Assembly (NCBI GenBank): GCA_958295725.1
Contig: CATQHA010000001.1
Location: 1-64,000 of the forward strand
Reading direction: 5' to 3'
From: an uncultured Alphaproteobacteria bacterium
Lineage (GTDB): Bacteria; Pseudomonadota; Alphaproteobacteria; UBA2966
DNA length: 64,000 nucleotides
Part shown: positions 33,636 through 44,437 of the stretch, in pieces
How positions within the stretch are numbered: position 1 is the first letter of the stretch
Layout of the letters: each line of letters begins with the position of its first letter
Notes under the pieces: generated by a model
Databases searched by the model: none
Told to the model about the DNA's origin: nothing
Seen by the model: the letters and a program-made list of their open reading frames with translations, nothing else
Position numbers and translations under genes: made by a program

Positions 33636-36600
33636 CTACCACCTGATGCGCAGGTCGAGCCCGATGCCGTGCCCGGTGTCGGCGGCGTTTTCCCTGCGTT
33701 CGGCCTCGATGCCCAGGTCGAACCCGGCGCCCAGGCCGAGGCGGACGCCGGCGCGCGTGTCGCGCTCGCCGCCTTGCGCCAGACCGAACCCGGCGTAGGG
33801 GGTTGTCACTCCGGCGCCGCCGAACGCGGGCAGCCCGTAGCCCAGTTCCGTCTCCAGGCGCGCCTCGCCGCCGCCGCCGTCCGCCGGGCGCGCCGCCGCC
33901 ACGCCCTTGTCCCACAGCCGCGCCACGCCGCTCCCGGACGCGCCCCAGCTCGGCAGCAACCGGAACGACAGGCCGAACCCGTCCGCGTCCGGGGCCAGAC
34001 GCATCGACCCCGACGCGCCCCACTCCTCGACGTCTTTGTTGTGGACCAGAAGCGCGCGGCCCTTCGCCTCCACTGTCAGGCCCCGCGCCGGGTCCGTCCA
34101 GGAGAGGCCGCCGCCGGCCTCCAGGCCCGCCCCCGTCGCGCCGTCGCCGCCGTCCCAGCGCACGCCCGCTTCCAGCCTCGGCGTCAGGGACGCGCCATCC
34201 GGCAGCGCATGGGCCCGGCTCCCCTCCGCCGCCAGACGCAGACGTTGCGTCTCCGCCGTCACGCCGGCGATCGCCTCGCCGTTGTCCTTCACCCGCCAGC
34301 GCGTCGCCTCGGCCGATCCCTTCGCCTCCAGAGTCGCGGGGCCTTGCGACCACACCGGCACGGACCCGCCCGCGGCGCCCGCCAGGAACCGGCTGTCCGC
34401 TTTCTGCGCCCCGAACCGCTCGCGCAGGTCCTCGTCCACGATCTCGATCTCGCCCCAGCCGTAACCGGCCGCCCCCCACAGCTGCGTCCCGCCGCCCGCA
34501 TCCCAGCCCAGGTAGGGCGTCAACGCCGTCATCCGGCTCTCGTGCGAACCCTTCACCGCCGCGTCGCCGCTCCGGTCCGTGTAGTCCACGTCGCTCGAGA
34601 ACCACGACGCCGCCAGACCGGCCCGAAGGTCCGGCCGCAACGCCGCGTCCGCGCCCACATGGGTCGAGAACGCATCCCCCGACCAGTCCAGCGCATCCTC
34701 GTCCCGCGACAGGCGCCGCCAGTCGCCCGAACCCCACGCCACGACGCCGCCGACGCCCGGACCGCCCTCGCCGTCCGCGGCCAGGCCGAAGGCGAAGGAC
34801 TCAGCCCCCAACAGCTCCTTCCACGACACGTCGCCTTCCTCCAGGGCGCTCTCGTTGGCCCGGACGAACCCCGCCGCCGTCTCCAGCCCATCGGCCACCG
34901 TGGGCGCCGCCGCATCGGGAGACTCCAGACGCCCCGTCACCGCGTCCAGCGCGCTCCCCCACAGAGCCCAGGACAACTCCGGCAACACCGCCTCGTTGAT
35001 CGCCTTCAGGCGCACCCGCACATCGTCGTCGTCGTCAATCGTCCCGGTCCCCTCGCTCGCGTCGGCGAGGGTCGCGTTCACCGGGCCGCTCAACCGGACC
35101 ACCACCGTCTCGTCCGCCTCGTCCGTCGCGTCGCCGGTCACCGCCACGTCGATCGTCCGCGCGGTCGTCCCCGCCGCGAAGGTGAGCGTCCCGGCGGGAA
35201 TCGCCGTGTAGTCGGTGCCCGAGGTGGCGGTGCCGGTGCCCGCGTCCGCGTAGCCCACCGTCACCTGGTTGCCGCTTGCGGCGCTCAAGGAGACCAGGAA
35301 GCGCAGGGTCCCGCCCCTGGTCCCCGTCCCCTCCGTGACGCTCGGACTGTCGATAGAGAGCATGGGCGTATCAATCGCGACGGCGATGGTGAACGTCAGC
35401 GTCTTCTCCGACCCGTCCGCGTCCCGCGCCGTCCAGCTATACTCCGTCGCAGAGAACACCTCCGTCGGCGTCCCCGACAACGTCCGCGTCGCCGCGTCGA
35501 ACGTCAGCCCCGGCGGCAGCGACTCCGCCGGCGCCGGCGTGAGCGCGTAGGTTATCGGCAGGTCTCCCGTCCCCTCCTTCACCAGAGGCAGCACCAGCGG
35601 CTCAATCGCCTCGTCCACCGTGTAGACCTGGTTGGAGACCGTCCCCGCGAACTCGATGCTCCTGTCCGCGTAGCCCAGAGCGAAGGGCGAGAACGACGTC
35701 ACCCCGCATCCGCGTCGCGTCCCAGGCCGAACCCGTCACCGGCGCCCAGGCGCCGTCCGCGTAGCGCAGCAGCACAAGCTCCCGGCCGGGCGACCGGCCC
35801 GCCGCGTCCCGTATCCCCTGGGGCGCCGCCAGGCACAACGTCAGGCCCCCGGTCGGAACCGGGTCCACGGTCACGTCCACCATCACGCGCTCGCCGCCGT
35901 GGGCCAGGCTGAAGCGCGCGCTCTCGCGCGGCACGTCTGCCGCGGCTGGCGCGAAGCTCGCCGTCACGGCCGCGCCCAGGCTCGACGGCAGGTCGATCTC
36001 CACGCCCGCCGGAACCCCGAGCGCCACCACCGTGACCCGCTGGCCGTTGACGACATAGACGCTCTCGGTCCGCGTCGCCGACACCGCGATGCGGGCGCCG
36101 CCGGCCACCGCCACCGACAGCGCGCCCGTCACCCCGTCGTAGCCGCCGCCCGTCGCGTCGTGGGTCAGAGACGCCCCATCGGCGTAGTCGTCCCCGTCCG
36201 CCGCCGCCGTCACCGTCACCGTTTGCGGCGTGTTCCAGTTCAAGTTCGTGAAGGTCAGGCTGGTGGGGTTCACCGTCACGTCGGCGTTGTCGCTCGTGAC
36301 CGACACCGTCACCGTCCCGGTCGGCGCCGAGGTCAGCGCCGCCGTGTAGCTCTCGGCCGAGCCCCCCGCCGTCACGGTCAGCTCCCCCGCCGGCACGACG
36401 AAGGTGAACCCCGCCGTGTCGTCGTCCGCGATGGTCAGCGTCATGTCGGACGGAGCCGCCCCCGCGCCCGCCGCCGTCCCCGAAACGGTCACCGTCTTGT
36501 CCGCCGCGTCCACGTCGTTGTCGTTCGCCGTAATCGTCACCGTCCCGGTGCTCGTCGTATCCCCCGCCGCGATCGTCAGCGTCGTTGCCGTGCTCAGCGC

Positions 36601-37293
36601 GTAGTCGCCCGCCACCGCCGGGGACACCGCCGCCGCCGACACCGTGATCGTCGTCGCGGCGCTCGTCGTCCGGTCCAGCGTCGCCGTCACCGTCGAAACC
36701 CCGCCAGCCTCCGAAATCGAGGCGGGCGTGAGGACCAGCGCCGCACTCGGAGGCGGTACAAGAGGAACCCACTCGGTCATGCCAACGTCCCCGGCAGTGC
36801 TGCTGTAGCCAGACCACCTGAGTCTGATGACGACCCCGCCGTTGTCGATCATGGCTTGGGTCGGAGAGAAATTCGACACCGTCAAAGGGTCGTTCCGGAA
36901 AGGAGAGCCAGGAATCTGTCCAAAGGCCTTGAGTGAGTCACACGACGGGGTAGATGGGAGCGGCGGCTCCACCCTCGTCCAGGGACAAGCGTCAATCGCA
37001 ACGCTATCCCAGATCTGACTTCCTCCGGCGATTGTGACCGACTGCTGAAGCATCAGCTTGCCTACGAGGCTCGTCGTGGTCACATCATGAGTCCAGCCAC
37101 CGCCCGGCGTCCATCTCTCTCCCGGGTCCGGCGTCGTCTGGGCGAACGCCCGCGGCGCCAGGGCCGCGACCATCGCCAGCAGCAGGAGAACGGCCCGCGC
37201 CGGGACGCGAGAAGGGCCTCCTCCTCTCCGGGGGAATCTCCGCCCCTGCGAGCCGGCGAACGACCGTGAGCGTCGGAGCATGAACCATCCCAT
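33636..37293 (-). pseudogene. Calx-beta/Ig-like autotransporter, one frameshift near 35700
   Basis: A surface protein of about 1210 aa if the frame is repaired. ATG 37293 follows AGGGAG and starts a long signal peptide ending AFA-Q (hydrophobic core AVLLLLAMVAALAP). Repeated immunoglobulin-like and Calx-beta modules follow (SVTEGTGTRGGTLRFLVSLS, TDEADETVVVRLSG, TGTIDDDDD), with an Ig-like GLTFDAATRTLSGTP segment. The last 300 residues form a beta barrel ending in LDLRIRW with the C-terminal aromatic that the BAM complex recognises. The frame breaks once, in ATGCGGGGTGACG, where WDATRMRG should run into VTSFSPFALGYADRS. A single shift in a G-run may be a sequencing error or a phase switch. Confidence 0.8.
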
Positions 37294-37698
37294 CGATTTT
37301 CTCCCTGTCTCCCGCGCATTCCGGTGAAGCCGATCACCAGTCGGAGCGAAGCGGCGCGGAGCGATGACCATACCATGCAGCGATCGGCATGGATCAACAC
37401 TCCGGGGCGCTGTTTTCGCATGGAACCCGCCGCGATGGGCGGAGCCGCGGCCGCTCGCCCGGTGATCCTTCCCGGCGAGCGGTACGCGCGGAACGCGACG
37501 CGGACCGGATCGTCTCCGGGAAGCTGACGCATGACCCCGGCCCGTCGGCAGCGCCGATCCCCGTCATGTCTCGGCCGATCCCCATACGGAATTCTCGTCG
37601 CCGGATCGGTCCCGCGGACGGGCGGGATGGTGTATATCTGTTCGCGGCCATGTATATGCTTTCGACACCCTGGGCGTGAAGCGGGTATCCCCGTCGTC
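37294..37698. other. divergent intergenic region
   Basis: About 400 bp between the autotransporter and the toroid protein, which are transcribed away from each other. Open frames on both strands have no recognisable protein features. It should carry both promoters, but I see no clear consensus elements, repeats or RNA genes. Confidence 0.4.
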
Positions 37699-38787
37699 AT
37701 GCGCGAAGCATCCGAACCGTTCGCCGGCGACCCCCCGGCGGCCGCGCCGCGGCTCCGGGAGGCGGCGCGCGACGCCGTGGACCGGGGTCTCGCCTTTCTC
37801 GAGGCCGCCGTCCGTTCCGACGGAGCCTGGACGTCGCGGTGCTACGACAACCTGGAGCTCGAGGGGCCCGCGCGGGAAGAGCAGGCTCCCTTCGTCGCCG
37901 CCCTCGGCGCGCTCACCCTGGCGGTCTGCGACGACCCCAGGTCCGCGGCCATCCGCGACCGGTCGGGGGAGTTCATCGTCCGGTCCATGAGCTATCCGGG
38001 GGTATGGCGCTACTGGCCGCGTCTCCCGAACGATCTCGACAGCCTCAGCGTCTGCTCCATGGCGATTCCGTGGCACCCGTGGGTGCTGTTCGCCAGGAAC
38101 GTCGGGTGTCCGTCGACGGCGCAGGACGACCGGGGCAGGTTCAGGACCTGGTTGACCCCGCCCACCGACGCCAACGTCGTGGACGTGGACAGCGTGGTGA
38201 ACGCCAACGTCGTCGGTTACCTCGCCTTTCAGGGTTGCAACGCGCCGGGCGAGCGGGCGGCGGAGTGGCTCGCCGGCCTGGTCCGGGAAGGGAGCGGCGA
38301 GGGGAGCTCCCATTACTATCCCGACATCCTGGACCTCTACGACGCCGTTGCCCGCGCCCGCCATCGGGGCGTGCCCGCGTTCCGAGACCTCGGGGTCCCG
38401 CTCGCGGACCGGATCCGGGCGCGGCGCGGCGCGGACGGCGGCTACGGCGATACGCTGCGCACCGCGCGCGCCCTCTCCGCCCTGCACCTCATCGGGGCCG
38501 CGCCGGAGGGCGAGGACCTGTGGGCCACGCTCGAGCGGATCCTGCGCCGGCAACGGCCCGACGGAAGCTGGCCGGAGCATCTCTTCTGGCGGGGGCCGAC
38601 GCCGCCGAGCCCGCCGACCGTGGGTTTCGCCTGCGAAATGCTCGACACCGCCTCGTGCATCGAAGCCCTCGTCCGGTCGATTCCCTTCCCGGAGGATCCC
38701 GAGGCGGACCGCGCGCGGGTTTCCCGGGCCGCGCGGCCCGGCGGCCCGGCGCCGTCGCGGGACCCGTGCCGGTCGGAACCGCCATGA
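37699..38787 (+). CDS. alpha/alpha-toroid (prenyltransferase/squalene-cyclase-like) protein
   Basis: A 362-aa protein made of toroid repeats. Motifs of the QW type are visible as VRSDGAWTSRCY, RGADGGYGDTLRTARAL and RRQRPDGSWPEHLFWRG. The segment VDVDSVVNANVVGYLA holds two aspartates at a place where class II terpene cyclases have DxDD, but the fourth residue is Ser, so cyclase activity is doubtful. ATG 37699 is the start closest to the first repeat. The stop overlaps the start of the aminotransferase as ATGA, so the two are translationally coupled. No terpene precursor genes are nearby; the substrate is unknown. Confidence 0.65.
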   Translation: MREASEPFAGDPPAAAPRLREAARDAVDRGLAFLEAAVRSDGAWTSRCYDNLELEGPAREEQAPFVAALGALTLAVCDDPRSAAIRDRSGEFIVRSMSYPGVWRYWPRLPNDLDSLSVCSMAIPWHPWVLFARNVGCPSTAQDDRGRFRTWLTPPTDANVVDVDSVVNANVVGYLAFQGCNAPGERAAEWLAGLVREGSGEGSSHYYPDILDLYDAVARARHRGVPAFRDLGVPLADRIRARRGADGGYGDTLRTARALSALHLIGAAPEGEDLWATLERILRRQRPDGSWPEHLFWRGPTPPSPPTVGFACEMLDTASCIEALVRSIPFPEDPEADRARVSRAARPGGPAPSRDPCRSEPP

Positions 38788-40151
38788 CCCGAGTGTTCTA
38801 CCGCGACATGCGGGAGAAGCCCCCGGTCGCCGCGCGGGGCGAGGGCATCCACATCGTCGACGACGCAGGGAACCGCTATATCGACGCCTCGGGCGGCGCC
38901 GCCGTGTCGACCCTGGGGCACTCGGACCCCGACGTCCGCCGGGCGATCCTCGAACAGGTCGAGTCGCTCGCCTACGCGCACACGGCCTTCTTCACGACGC
39001 ATGCACAGGAAAACCTCGCCGATCTGCTGGTCGAGGTCTCGCCGTCCGGCCTCGATCACGTCTACTTCGTCAGCGGCGGCTCGGAGGCCATGGACACGGC
39101 GCTCAAGCTCGCCCGCCAGTACTTCGTCGACACCGGCGAACCGCGGCGCGGCAGCTTCGTCGCCCGGCGGCAGAGCTACCATGGGAACACGCTCGGCGCC
39201 CTGGCCGTCGGCGGCAACGCCGCGCGCAGGGCGCCCTTCGAGCCGCTCCTCGTCGACGTGGCCCATATCTCGCCCTGCTACGCCTATCGCGGACGGAACC
39301 CGGGCGAATCGGAGGAGGCCTATGGCCTCCGGGTCGCGGACGAGCTCGAGTCGGCGATCCTGGCGCTCGGGCCGGGGACCGTGATCGGGTTCGTCGCCGA
39401 GACCGTCGCCGGGTCGACCATCGGGGCCGTTCCCGCCGCGCCCGGCTATTTCGCCCGGATCCGCGAGATATGCGACCGCCATGGCGTCCTGCTCATCCTC
39501 GACGAGGTGATGTCGGGCATGGGCCGGACCGGAACCCTTTTCGCCTGCGAACAGGAAGGGGTCGTGCCGGACCTCGTCGTCGTCGCCAAGGGGCTCGGCG
39601 CTGGATATCAGCCCATCGGAGCCGTGCTCGCGTCGGACGCCATCTACCGCGGGGTCGGCGCGGGCGACGGATACTTCCGGCACGGTCACACGTACATGGG
39701 CCACGCCGCGGCGTGCGCGGCCGCCCTGGCCGTGCAACGGGCCATCGTCGAGCGTGATCTGCTGGCCAACGTGAGGCGCCAGGGGAAGGTGCTGGACGAG
39801 GCGCTCCACGACGCGTTCGGGGATCATCCACACGTCGGCGAGATCAGGGGCCGTGGGCTGTTTCGCGCGCTCGAACTCGTCGCCGACCGGACCACGAAGG
39901 AACCGTTCGATCCGGCGCTGCGTTTCCACGCGCGGATCAAGAACGCCGCCTTCGCGCGCGGCCTGATCTGCTATCCTTCGGGCGGGACCGCCGACGGTCG
40001 ACGGGGAGACCACGTCCTGCTGGCGCCGCCCTTCATCGTCGACGAGGACGACGTGCAGGAAATCGTGGACCGTCTCGAGATGGCGTTCGGCGACGCGTTC
40101 GAGGGCATGGACGCCCGACCGGTCGTCCGGGCGGAGGGGGCGTCGCGATGA
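38784..40151 (+). CDS. class III pyridoxal-phosphate aminotransferase
   Basis: A 455-aa omega-type aminotransferase. Seen are the N-terminal IDASGGAAVSTLGHSDP, the cofactor phosphate region YFVSGGSEAMDTALKLARQY, the aspartate of LLILDEVMSGMGRTG and the Schiff-base lysine in LVVVAKGLGAGYQPIG. The RYxRGxE-like HGHTYMGHAAACAAALAV stretch is typical. The family acts on omega-amino acids, diamines, amino alcohols or amino-sugar substrates, and sequence alone does not decide which. It overlaps the toroid gene by 4 bp and ends 158 bp before the TAXI-binding protein. Confidence 0.9.
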   Translation: MTRVFYRDMREKPPVAARGEGIHIVDDAGNRYIDASGGAAVSTLGHSDPDVRRAILEQVESLAYAHTAFFTTHAQENLADLLVEVSPSGLDHVYFVSGGSEAMDTALKLARQYFVDTGEPRRGSFVARRQSYHGNTLGALAVGGNAARRAPFEPLLVDVAHISPCYAYRGRNPGESEEAYGLRVADELESAILALGPGTVIGFVAETVAGSTIGAVPAAPGYFARIREICDRHGVLLILDEVMSGMGRTGTLFACEQEGVVPDLVVVAKGLGAGYQPIGAVLASDAIYRGVGAGDGYFRHGHTYMGHAAACAAALAVQRAIVERDLLANVRRQGKVLDEALHDAFGDHPHVGEIRGRGLFRALELVADRTTKEPFDPALRFHARIKNAAFARGLICYPSGGTADGRRGDHVLLAPPFIVDEDDVQEIVDRLEMAFGDAFEGMDARPVVRAEGASR

Positions 40152-40309
40152 GAGAATCGACGACCCCGGGAGAATTCGATTCGCGGCGGAGGGGGCCCGT
40201 GTCACGTCCCGCCGCCGTGCGCCCCGGTGGAGTTCCATCCGCCGGGGTTGGCCGAGGAGACTCGACACGACGTCGTGACACCAACCTTTGAAATGGAGGA
40301 CTGTGTAAA

Positions 40310-41290
40310 ATGAAACGTATCGCATTGACCGCGGCCGCCGTGGCCCTGGCCGGGGGCGCCTTCGTGGCGGCCGAGGCGCCGGTGGCGGAGGCGCAGCAGA
40401 AGTTCGTCACGATCGGCACGGGTGGCGTGACCGGCGTGTACTACCCCACGGGCGGGGCGATCTGCCGTCTCGTCAACAAGGACCGCAAGCGGCACGGCAT
40501 CCGCTGCTCGGTGGAGAGCACGGGCGGCTCGGTCTACAACCTCAACACCATCCGCGCCGGCGAGCTCGACATGGGCGTGGCGCAGTCGGACTGGCAGTAT
40601 CACGCCTATCACGGCACCAGCAAATTCAAGGACGCCGGTCCGTTCAAGGAGCTGAGGGCCGTCTTCTCCGTCCATCCCGAGCCGTTCACGGTGGTCGCCC
40701 GAGCCGACTCCGGGGTCATGGATATCATGGACCTCAAGGGGAAGCGCGTGAACATCGGCAACCCGGGTTCCGGTCAGCGCGGTACCATGGAGGTCGTGAT
40801 GGCCGCTCTGGGATGGGACAAGGGCGCCTTCATGCTCGCGTCCGAGCTGAAGTCGGCGGAGCAGTCCAAGGCGCTGTGCGACAACAAGATCGACGCCATG
40901 GTCTTCACGGTCGGCCACCCCTCGGGGTCGATCAAGGAAGCCACGACGTCGTGCGACAGCGTTCTCGTGTCGGTCAAGGGCGCCGCCATCGACAAGCTCG
41001 TGATGGACAACGACTACTACCGGACGGCGACCATCCCCGGCGGGATGTATCGCGGCTCCGATAGCGACGTCCAGACCTTCGGTGTCGGCGCGACCTTCGT
41101 GTCGTCGACGGCGACGTCCGCCGATGTCGTGTACGAGGTCGTCAAGGCCGTGTTCGAGAACTTCGACGACTTCCGCAAGCTCCATCCGGCCTTCAGGCAC
41201 CTCCAGAAGGCCCAGATGGCCAAGGACGGTCTCTCCGCGCCCCTCCACGACGGCGCGGCGAAGTACTACAAGGAAGCTGGCCTGATGTAG
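40310..41290 (+). CDS. TAXI-family TRAP transporter substrate-binding protein
   Basis: A 326-aa periplasmic binding protein. A classic signal peptide ([20 protein letters not shown], processed near VAEA-Q) is followed by [20 protein letters not shown], the hallmark start of the TAXI family, and later [17 protein letters not shown], a conserved ligand-site stretch. A GGAGG site lies just before the ATG. TAXI binding proteins often carry C4-dicarboxylates, amino acids or similar anions; the ligand cannot be predicted. It is the first gene of a transporter operon with the permease at 41361. Confidence 0.92.
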   Translation: MKRIALTAAAVALAGGAFVAAEAPVAEAQQKFVTIGTGGVTGVYYPTGGAICRLVNKDRKRHGIRCSVESTGGSVYNLNTIRAGELDMGVAQSDWQYHAYHGTSKFKDAGPFKELRAVFSVHPEPFTVVARADSGVMDIMDLKGKRVNIGNPGSGQRGTMEVVMAALGWDKGAFMLASELKSAEQSKALCDNKIDAMVFTVGHPSGSIKEATTSCDSVLVSVKGAAIDKLVMDNDYYRTATIPGGMYRGSDSDVQTFGVGATFVSSTATSADVVYEVVKAVFENFDDFRKLHPAFRHLQKAQMAKDGLSAPLHDGAAKYYKEAGLM

Positions 41291-41299
41291 TCGCGTCGG

Positions 41300-41332
41300 G
41301 CGTCGGGACGTCCCCCGGGGACGTCCCGACGC
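41300..41332 (+). terminator. strong inverted repeat between binding protein and permease
   Basis: GCGTCGGGACGTCCC and its exact complement surround a three-base centre, giving a stem of about 15 bp ten bases after the binding-protein stop. No U-run follows. Such hairpins between the binding protein and membrane genes often stabilise the upstream message or cause partial termination, so that the binding protein is made in excess. Confidence 0.65.
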
Positions 41333-41360
41333 CGCCCGGCTCTTGCCACGGAGGCCGGAA

Positions 41361-43952
41361 ATGAACGATCGGAACGGCGGTTCCGAACCCGCGGAGGAGC
41401 ATGCCCTCCAGGACATGATCGCGGAGGCCGATACCGGTGTGCGCGCGCCGGGCGGCCTTCCGGCCAAGGTCCTCTTCGGCGTGCCTCTCGTCTGGTCGCT
41501 GTTCCAGCTGTGGTACGCCTCGCCGCTGCCGTTCATGCTCGGGTTCGGCGTTCTCAACGACACCGAGGCGCGCGCGATCCACCTCGCGTTCTCGATCTTC
41601 CTGACCTTCGCTGCCTATCCGGCGCTGAAGCGCTCGCCGCGGCATCGCGTCCCGGTCCAGGACTGGGCGTTCGCCTTCGTCGGGGCCTTCGCCGCGGCGT
41701 ACCTGTATCTCTTCTACGAGGCGTTGTCCGACCGGTCCGGCGCGCCCACGAAGGTGGATCTCGTCGTCGCCGTGGTGGGCATGATTCTCCTCCTGGAGGC
41801 CACGAGACGCGCCTTGGGGCCGCCGCTCATGGCGGTGGCCAGCGTGTTCCTCGTCTACACGTTCTTCGGTCCCTGGATGCCGGACGTGATCGCGCACAAG
41901 GGCGCGTCGCTCTCCAAGGCGATGTCGCACCAGTGGTTGTCGACGGAGGGCGTGTTCGGCATCGCGCTGGGAGTCTCGACGAGCTTCGTGTTCCTGTTCG
42001 TGCTTTTCGGGGCATTGCTCGACAAGGCGGGAGCCGGCGGGTACTTCATCCGCGTCGCGTTCTCCCTCCTGGGTCACATGCGCGGGGGGCCGGCCAAGGC
42101 TGCCGTGGTGTCGTCCGGCATGACGGGCCTGATCTCGGGCTCCTCGATCGCCAACGTGGTGACCACGGGCACGTTCACGATCCCGCTGATGAAGCGGGTC
42201 GGATTCCCGGCCGAGAAGGCCGGCGCCGTCGAGGTCGCGTCGTCGACCAACGGCCAGCTGACGCCGCCGATCATGGGCGCCGCCGCGTTCCTCATGGTGG
42301 AATACGTGGGCGTTTCCTACGTCGACGTCATCAAGCACGCCTTCCTGCCGGCGATCATCTCCTACATCGCCCTGGTCTACATCGTGCACCTGGAAGCAGC
42401 GAAGGCGGACATGCGGGGCCTTCCGCGCCGTTACGAATCGACGCTGGCCGGGACGCTGCTGGCCTTCGTCATGACCGTTATCGGCCTGATCGTCCTGTCG
42501 GGCGCCGTGTACTACGGCATGGGCTGGGTCAAGACGGCGTTCGGGGCGGCGTCGCCGTGGATCGCGGCGGTTCTGACCGTGGTCGCGTATGTCGGGCTGG
42601 CCTGGTACGGCTCCCGGTTCCCGGCCGGGGCGGACCCTCACGCGGAGATCGTGGAACTGCCGCCGCCGGGCCCGACGATCAAGTCCGGTCTCCATTACCT
42701 GCTGCCGGTCGTCGTGCTGGTCTGGTGTCTGGTGGTGGAGCGTTTCTCCCCGGGCCTGTCCGCCTTCTGGGCGACGGTGTTCATGATCTTCATCGTCGTC
42801 ACCCAGCGGCCGCTGACGGCCTGTTTCCGGCGGGACCGGGACCTGGGCGCGGCGGTGCGCCGGGGGTGGGACGAGTTGCTGGCCGGCCTCGTGGGCGGCG
42901 CCCGCAACATGATCGGCATCGGCGTCGCGACGGCGGCGGCCGGCATCGTCGTCGGCACGGTCACCCTGACCGGCATCGGTTTGGTGATGACCGAGTTCGT
43001 CGAATTTATCTCCGGCGGCAATCTCGTCCTGATGCTCGTGTTCACGGCGATCATCAGCCTGATCCTGGGCATGGGCCTGCCGACGACGGCGAACTACATC
43101 GTCGTCTCGACCCTGATGGCGCCGGTGATCGTCACGCTGGGGGCGCAATCCGGCCTGATCGTGCCGCTCATCGCGGTGCACCTGTTCGTCTTCTACTTCG
43201 GCATCCTCGCGGACGACACGCCGCCCGTGGGACTCGCGGCGTTCGCCGCCGCCGCGATATCCGGCGGCGACCCGATCAGGACGGGTCTCCAGGGGTTCAC
43301 CTACGACATCCGGACAGCCATCCTGCCGTTCCTGTTCATTTTCAACACCGAGTTGCTGATGATCGGGATCACGAGCTGGTACCACTTCCTCGTCGTGGTC
43401 GTCGCATCGGTGCTGGCGATGCTGGTGTTCGCCGCGGCCACCCAGGGCTTCTTCCTGGTCAGGAGCAGGTTGTGGGAGTCCCTGGCCCTGGTGCTCGTGG
43501 CGTTCACCCTGTTCCGGCCGGGGTTCTGGTGGGACATGGTCTACCCGCCGGTCGAGGTCGTCCCGGCGACGCGGATCGAGGCGATCGCCGAGGGCCTGCC
43601 CGCCGACGCCGGCCTTCGGATCGACGCCGAGGGCGAGACCCTGGACGGCGACCGGGTCGGCAAGCTCGTGGTGCTGCCGCTCGGGGCCGGGGCTGCCGGC
43701 GCGGAGCGTCTGAAGGAGGCCGGGATCGAGGTCCGGACCGGGGACGGCGGAGTCTTCGTCGACAATCTGGTGTTCGGTAGCCCGGCCGAACTGGCGGGCC
43801 TGGACTTCGACTGGGAGATCAAGGGCATCCACGTGGAGGTGGAGCGCCCGCCCAAGCAGTTGATGTTCGCGCCGGCGCTCGTCCTGCTGGGGCTCGTCGT
43901 CCTGTCGCAGCGCCGCCGGCGCGAGGCGTCGGCGTCGACGACCGCCCGATAA
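41361..43952 (+). CDS. TRAP transporter permease, fused small and large subunits (TAXI type)
   Basis: An 863-aa inner-membrane protein. The first four to five helices (from LFGVPLVWSLFQLWYASPL) correspond to the small DctQ-like subunit, and the long helical part to the DctM-like subunit. Conserved loops GLISGSSIANVVTTGTFTIP, SSTNGQLTPPIMGAAAFLM and GMGLPTTANYIVVSTLMAP are the substrate and sodium-binding regions. About 150 C-terminal residues after the last long helix form a soluble extension with two short IEA/GDRVGKL repeats before a final membrane helix. A GGAGG site precedes ATG 41361. Confidence 0.92.
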   Translation: MNDRNGGSEPAEEHALQDMIAEADTGVRAPGGLPAKVLFGVPLVWSLFQLWYASPLPFMLGFGVLNDTEARAIHLAFSIFLTFAAYPALKRSPRHRVPVQDWAFAFVGAFAAAYLYLFYEALSDRSGAPTKVDLVVAVVGMILLLEATRRALGPPLMAVASVFLVYTFFGPWMPDVIAHKGASLSKAMSHQWLSTEGVFGIALGVSTSFVFLFVLFGALLDKAGAGGYFIRVAFSLLGHMRGGPAKAAVVSSGMTGLISGSSIANVVTTGTFTIPLMKRVGFPAEKAGAVEVASSTNGQLTPPIMGAAAFLMVEYVGVSYVDVIKHAFLPAIISYIALVYIVHLEAAKADMRGLPRRYESTLAGTLLAFVMTVIGLIVLSGAVYYGMGWVKTAFGAASPWIAAVLTVVAYVGLAWYGSRFPAGADPHAEIVELPPPGPTIKSGLHYLLPVVVLVWCLVVERFSPGLSAFWATVFMIFIVVTQRPLTACFRRDRDLGAAVRRGWDELLAGLVGGARNMIGIGVATAAAGIVVGTVTLTGIGLVMTEFVEFISGGNLVLMLVFTAIISLILGMGLPTTANYIVVSTLMAPVIVTLGAQSGLIVPLIAVHLFVFYFGILADDTPPVGLAAFAAAAISGGDPIRTGLQGFTYDIRTAILPFLFIFNTELLMIGITSWYHFLVVVVASVLAMLVFAAATQGFFLVRSRLWESLALVLVAFTLFRPGFWWDMVYPPVEVVPATRIEAIAEGLPADAGLRIDAEGETLDGDRVGKLVVLPLGAGAAGAERLKEAGIEVRTGDGGVFVDNLVFGSPAELAGLDFDWEIKGIHVEVERPPKQLMFAPALVLLGLVVLSQRRRREASASTTAR

Positions 43953-43963
43953 GGAGGTTCGCG

Positions 43964-44407
43964 ATGTACGACGACATCCTGCTTCCCGTCGATCTCGGCG
44001 ACGAGTCCTCGTGGCGCGAGGCGTTGCCCGCGGCCCTGGAGCTCCGCCGGTCGCCCGACGCGAGGCTGCACGTGATGACCGTCGTGCCCGGCATGGGTTC
44101 GGCCTGGGTCGCCGGGTTCTTCCCCGACGGCTTCGAGAGAAGGCGCTGGAGAAGGCGAACGCCGACATGGCGGCCTTCGTCGCCGGGAACGTTCCCGACG
44201 GCGTCGCGGCGCGGACGATCGTCGCCAGCGGCGCGATCTACGAGCGGATTCTCGAAGCGGCGGAGAAGGTCGGCGCCGACCTGATCGTCATGGCGTCGCA
44301 CCGGCCCGGGTTCCGGGATTATCTGCTCGGGCCGAACGCCGCGCGGGGTCGTCAGGCACGCGCCGGTGTCGGTCATGATCGTCCGCGAGGGCGCCGACCG
44401 GTCGTGA
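43964..44407 (+). pseudogene. universal stress protein (UspA family), two frameshifts
   Basis: The first part reads MYDDILLPVDLGDESSW, with an AAG GAGG-type site 11 bases upstream. After a frame change near 44140 the sequence continues as LEKANADMAAFVAGNVPDGV and ADLIVMASHRPGFRDYLLG, with the G-x2-G-x9-G-S/T ATP motif only partly kept. A second change near 44345 gives RVVRHAPVSVMIVREGADRS and a stop at 44405-44407. The joined protein is of normal size at about 147 aa. UspA-like proteins commonly follow TRAP permease genes and are thought to regulate them. The breaks may be assembly errors. Confidence 0.75.
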
Positions 44408-44437
44408 GACTCGCGGACGGGAGGCGATGCGCCTCTT

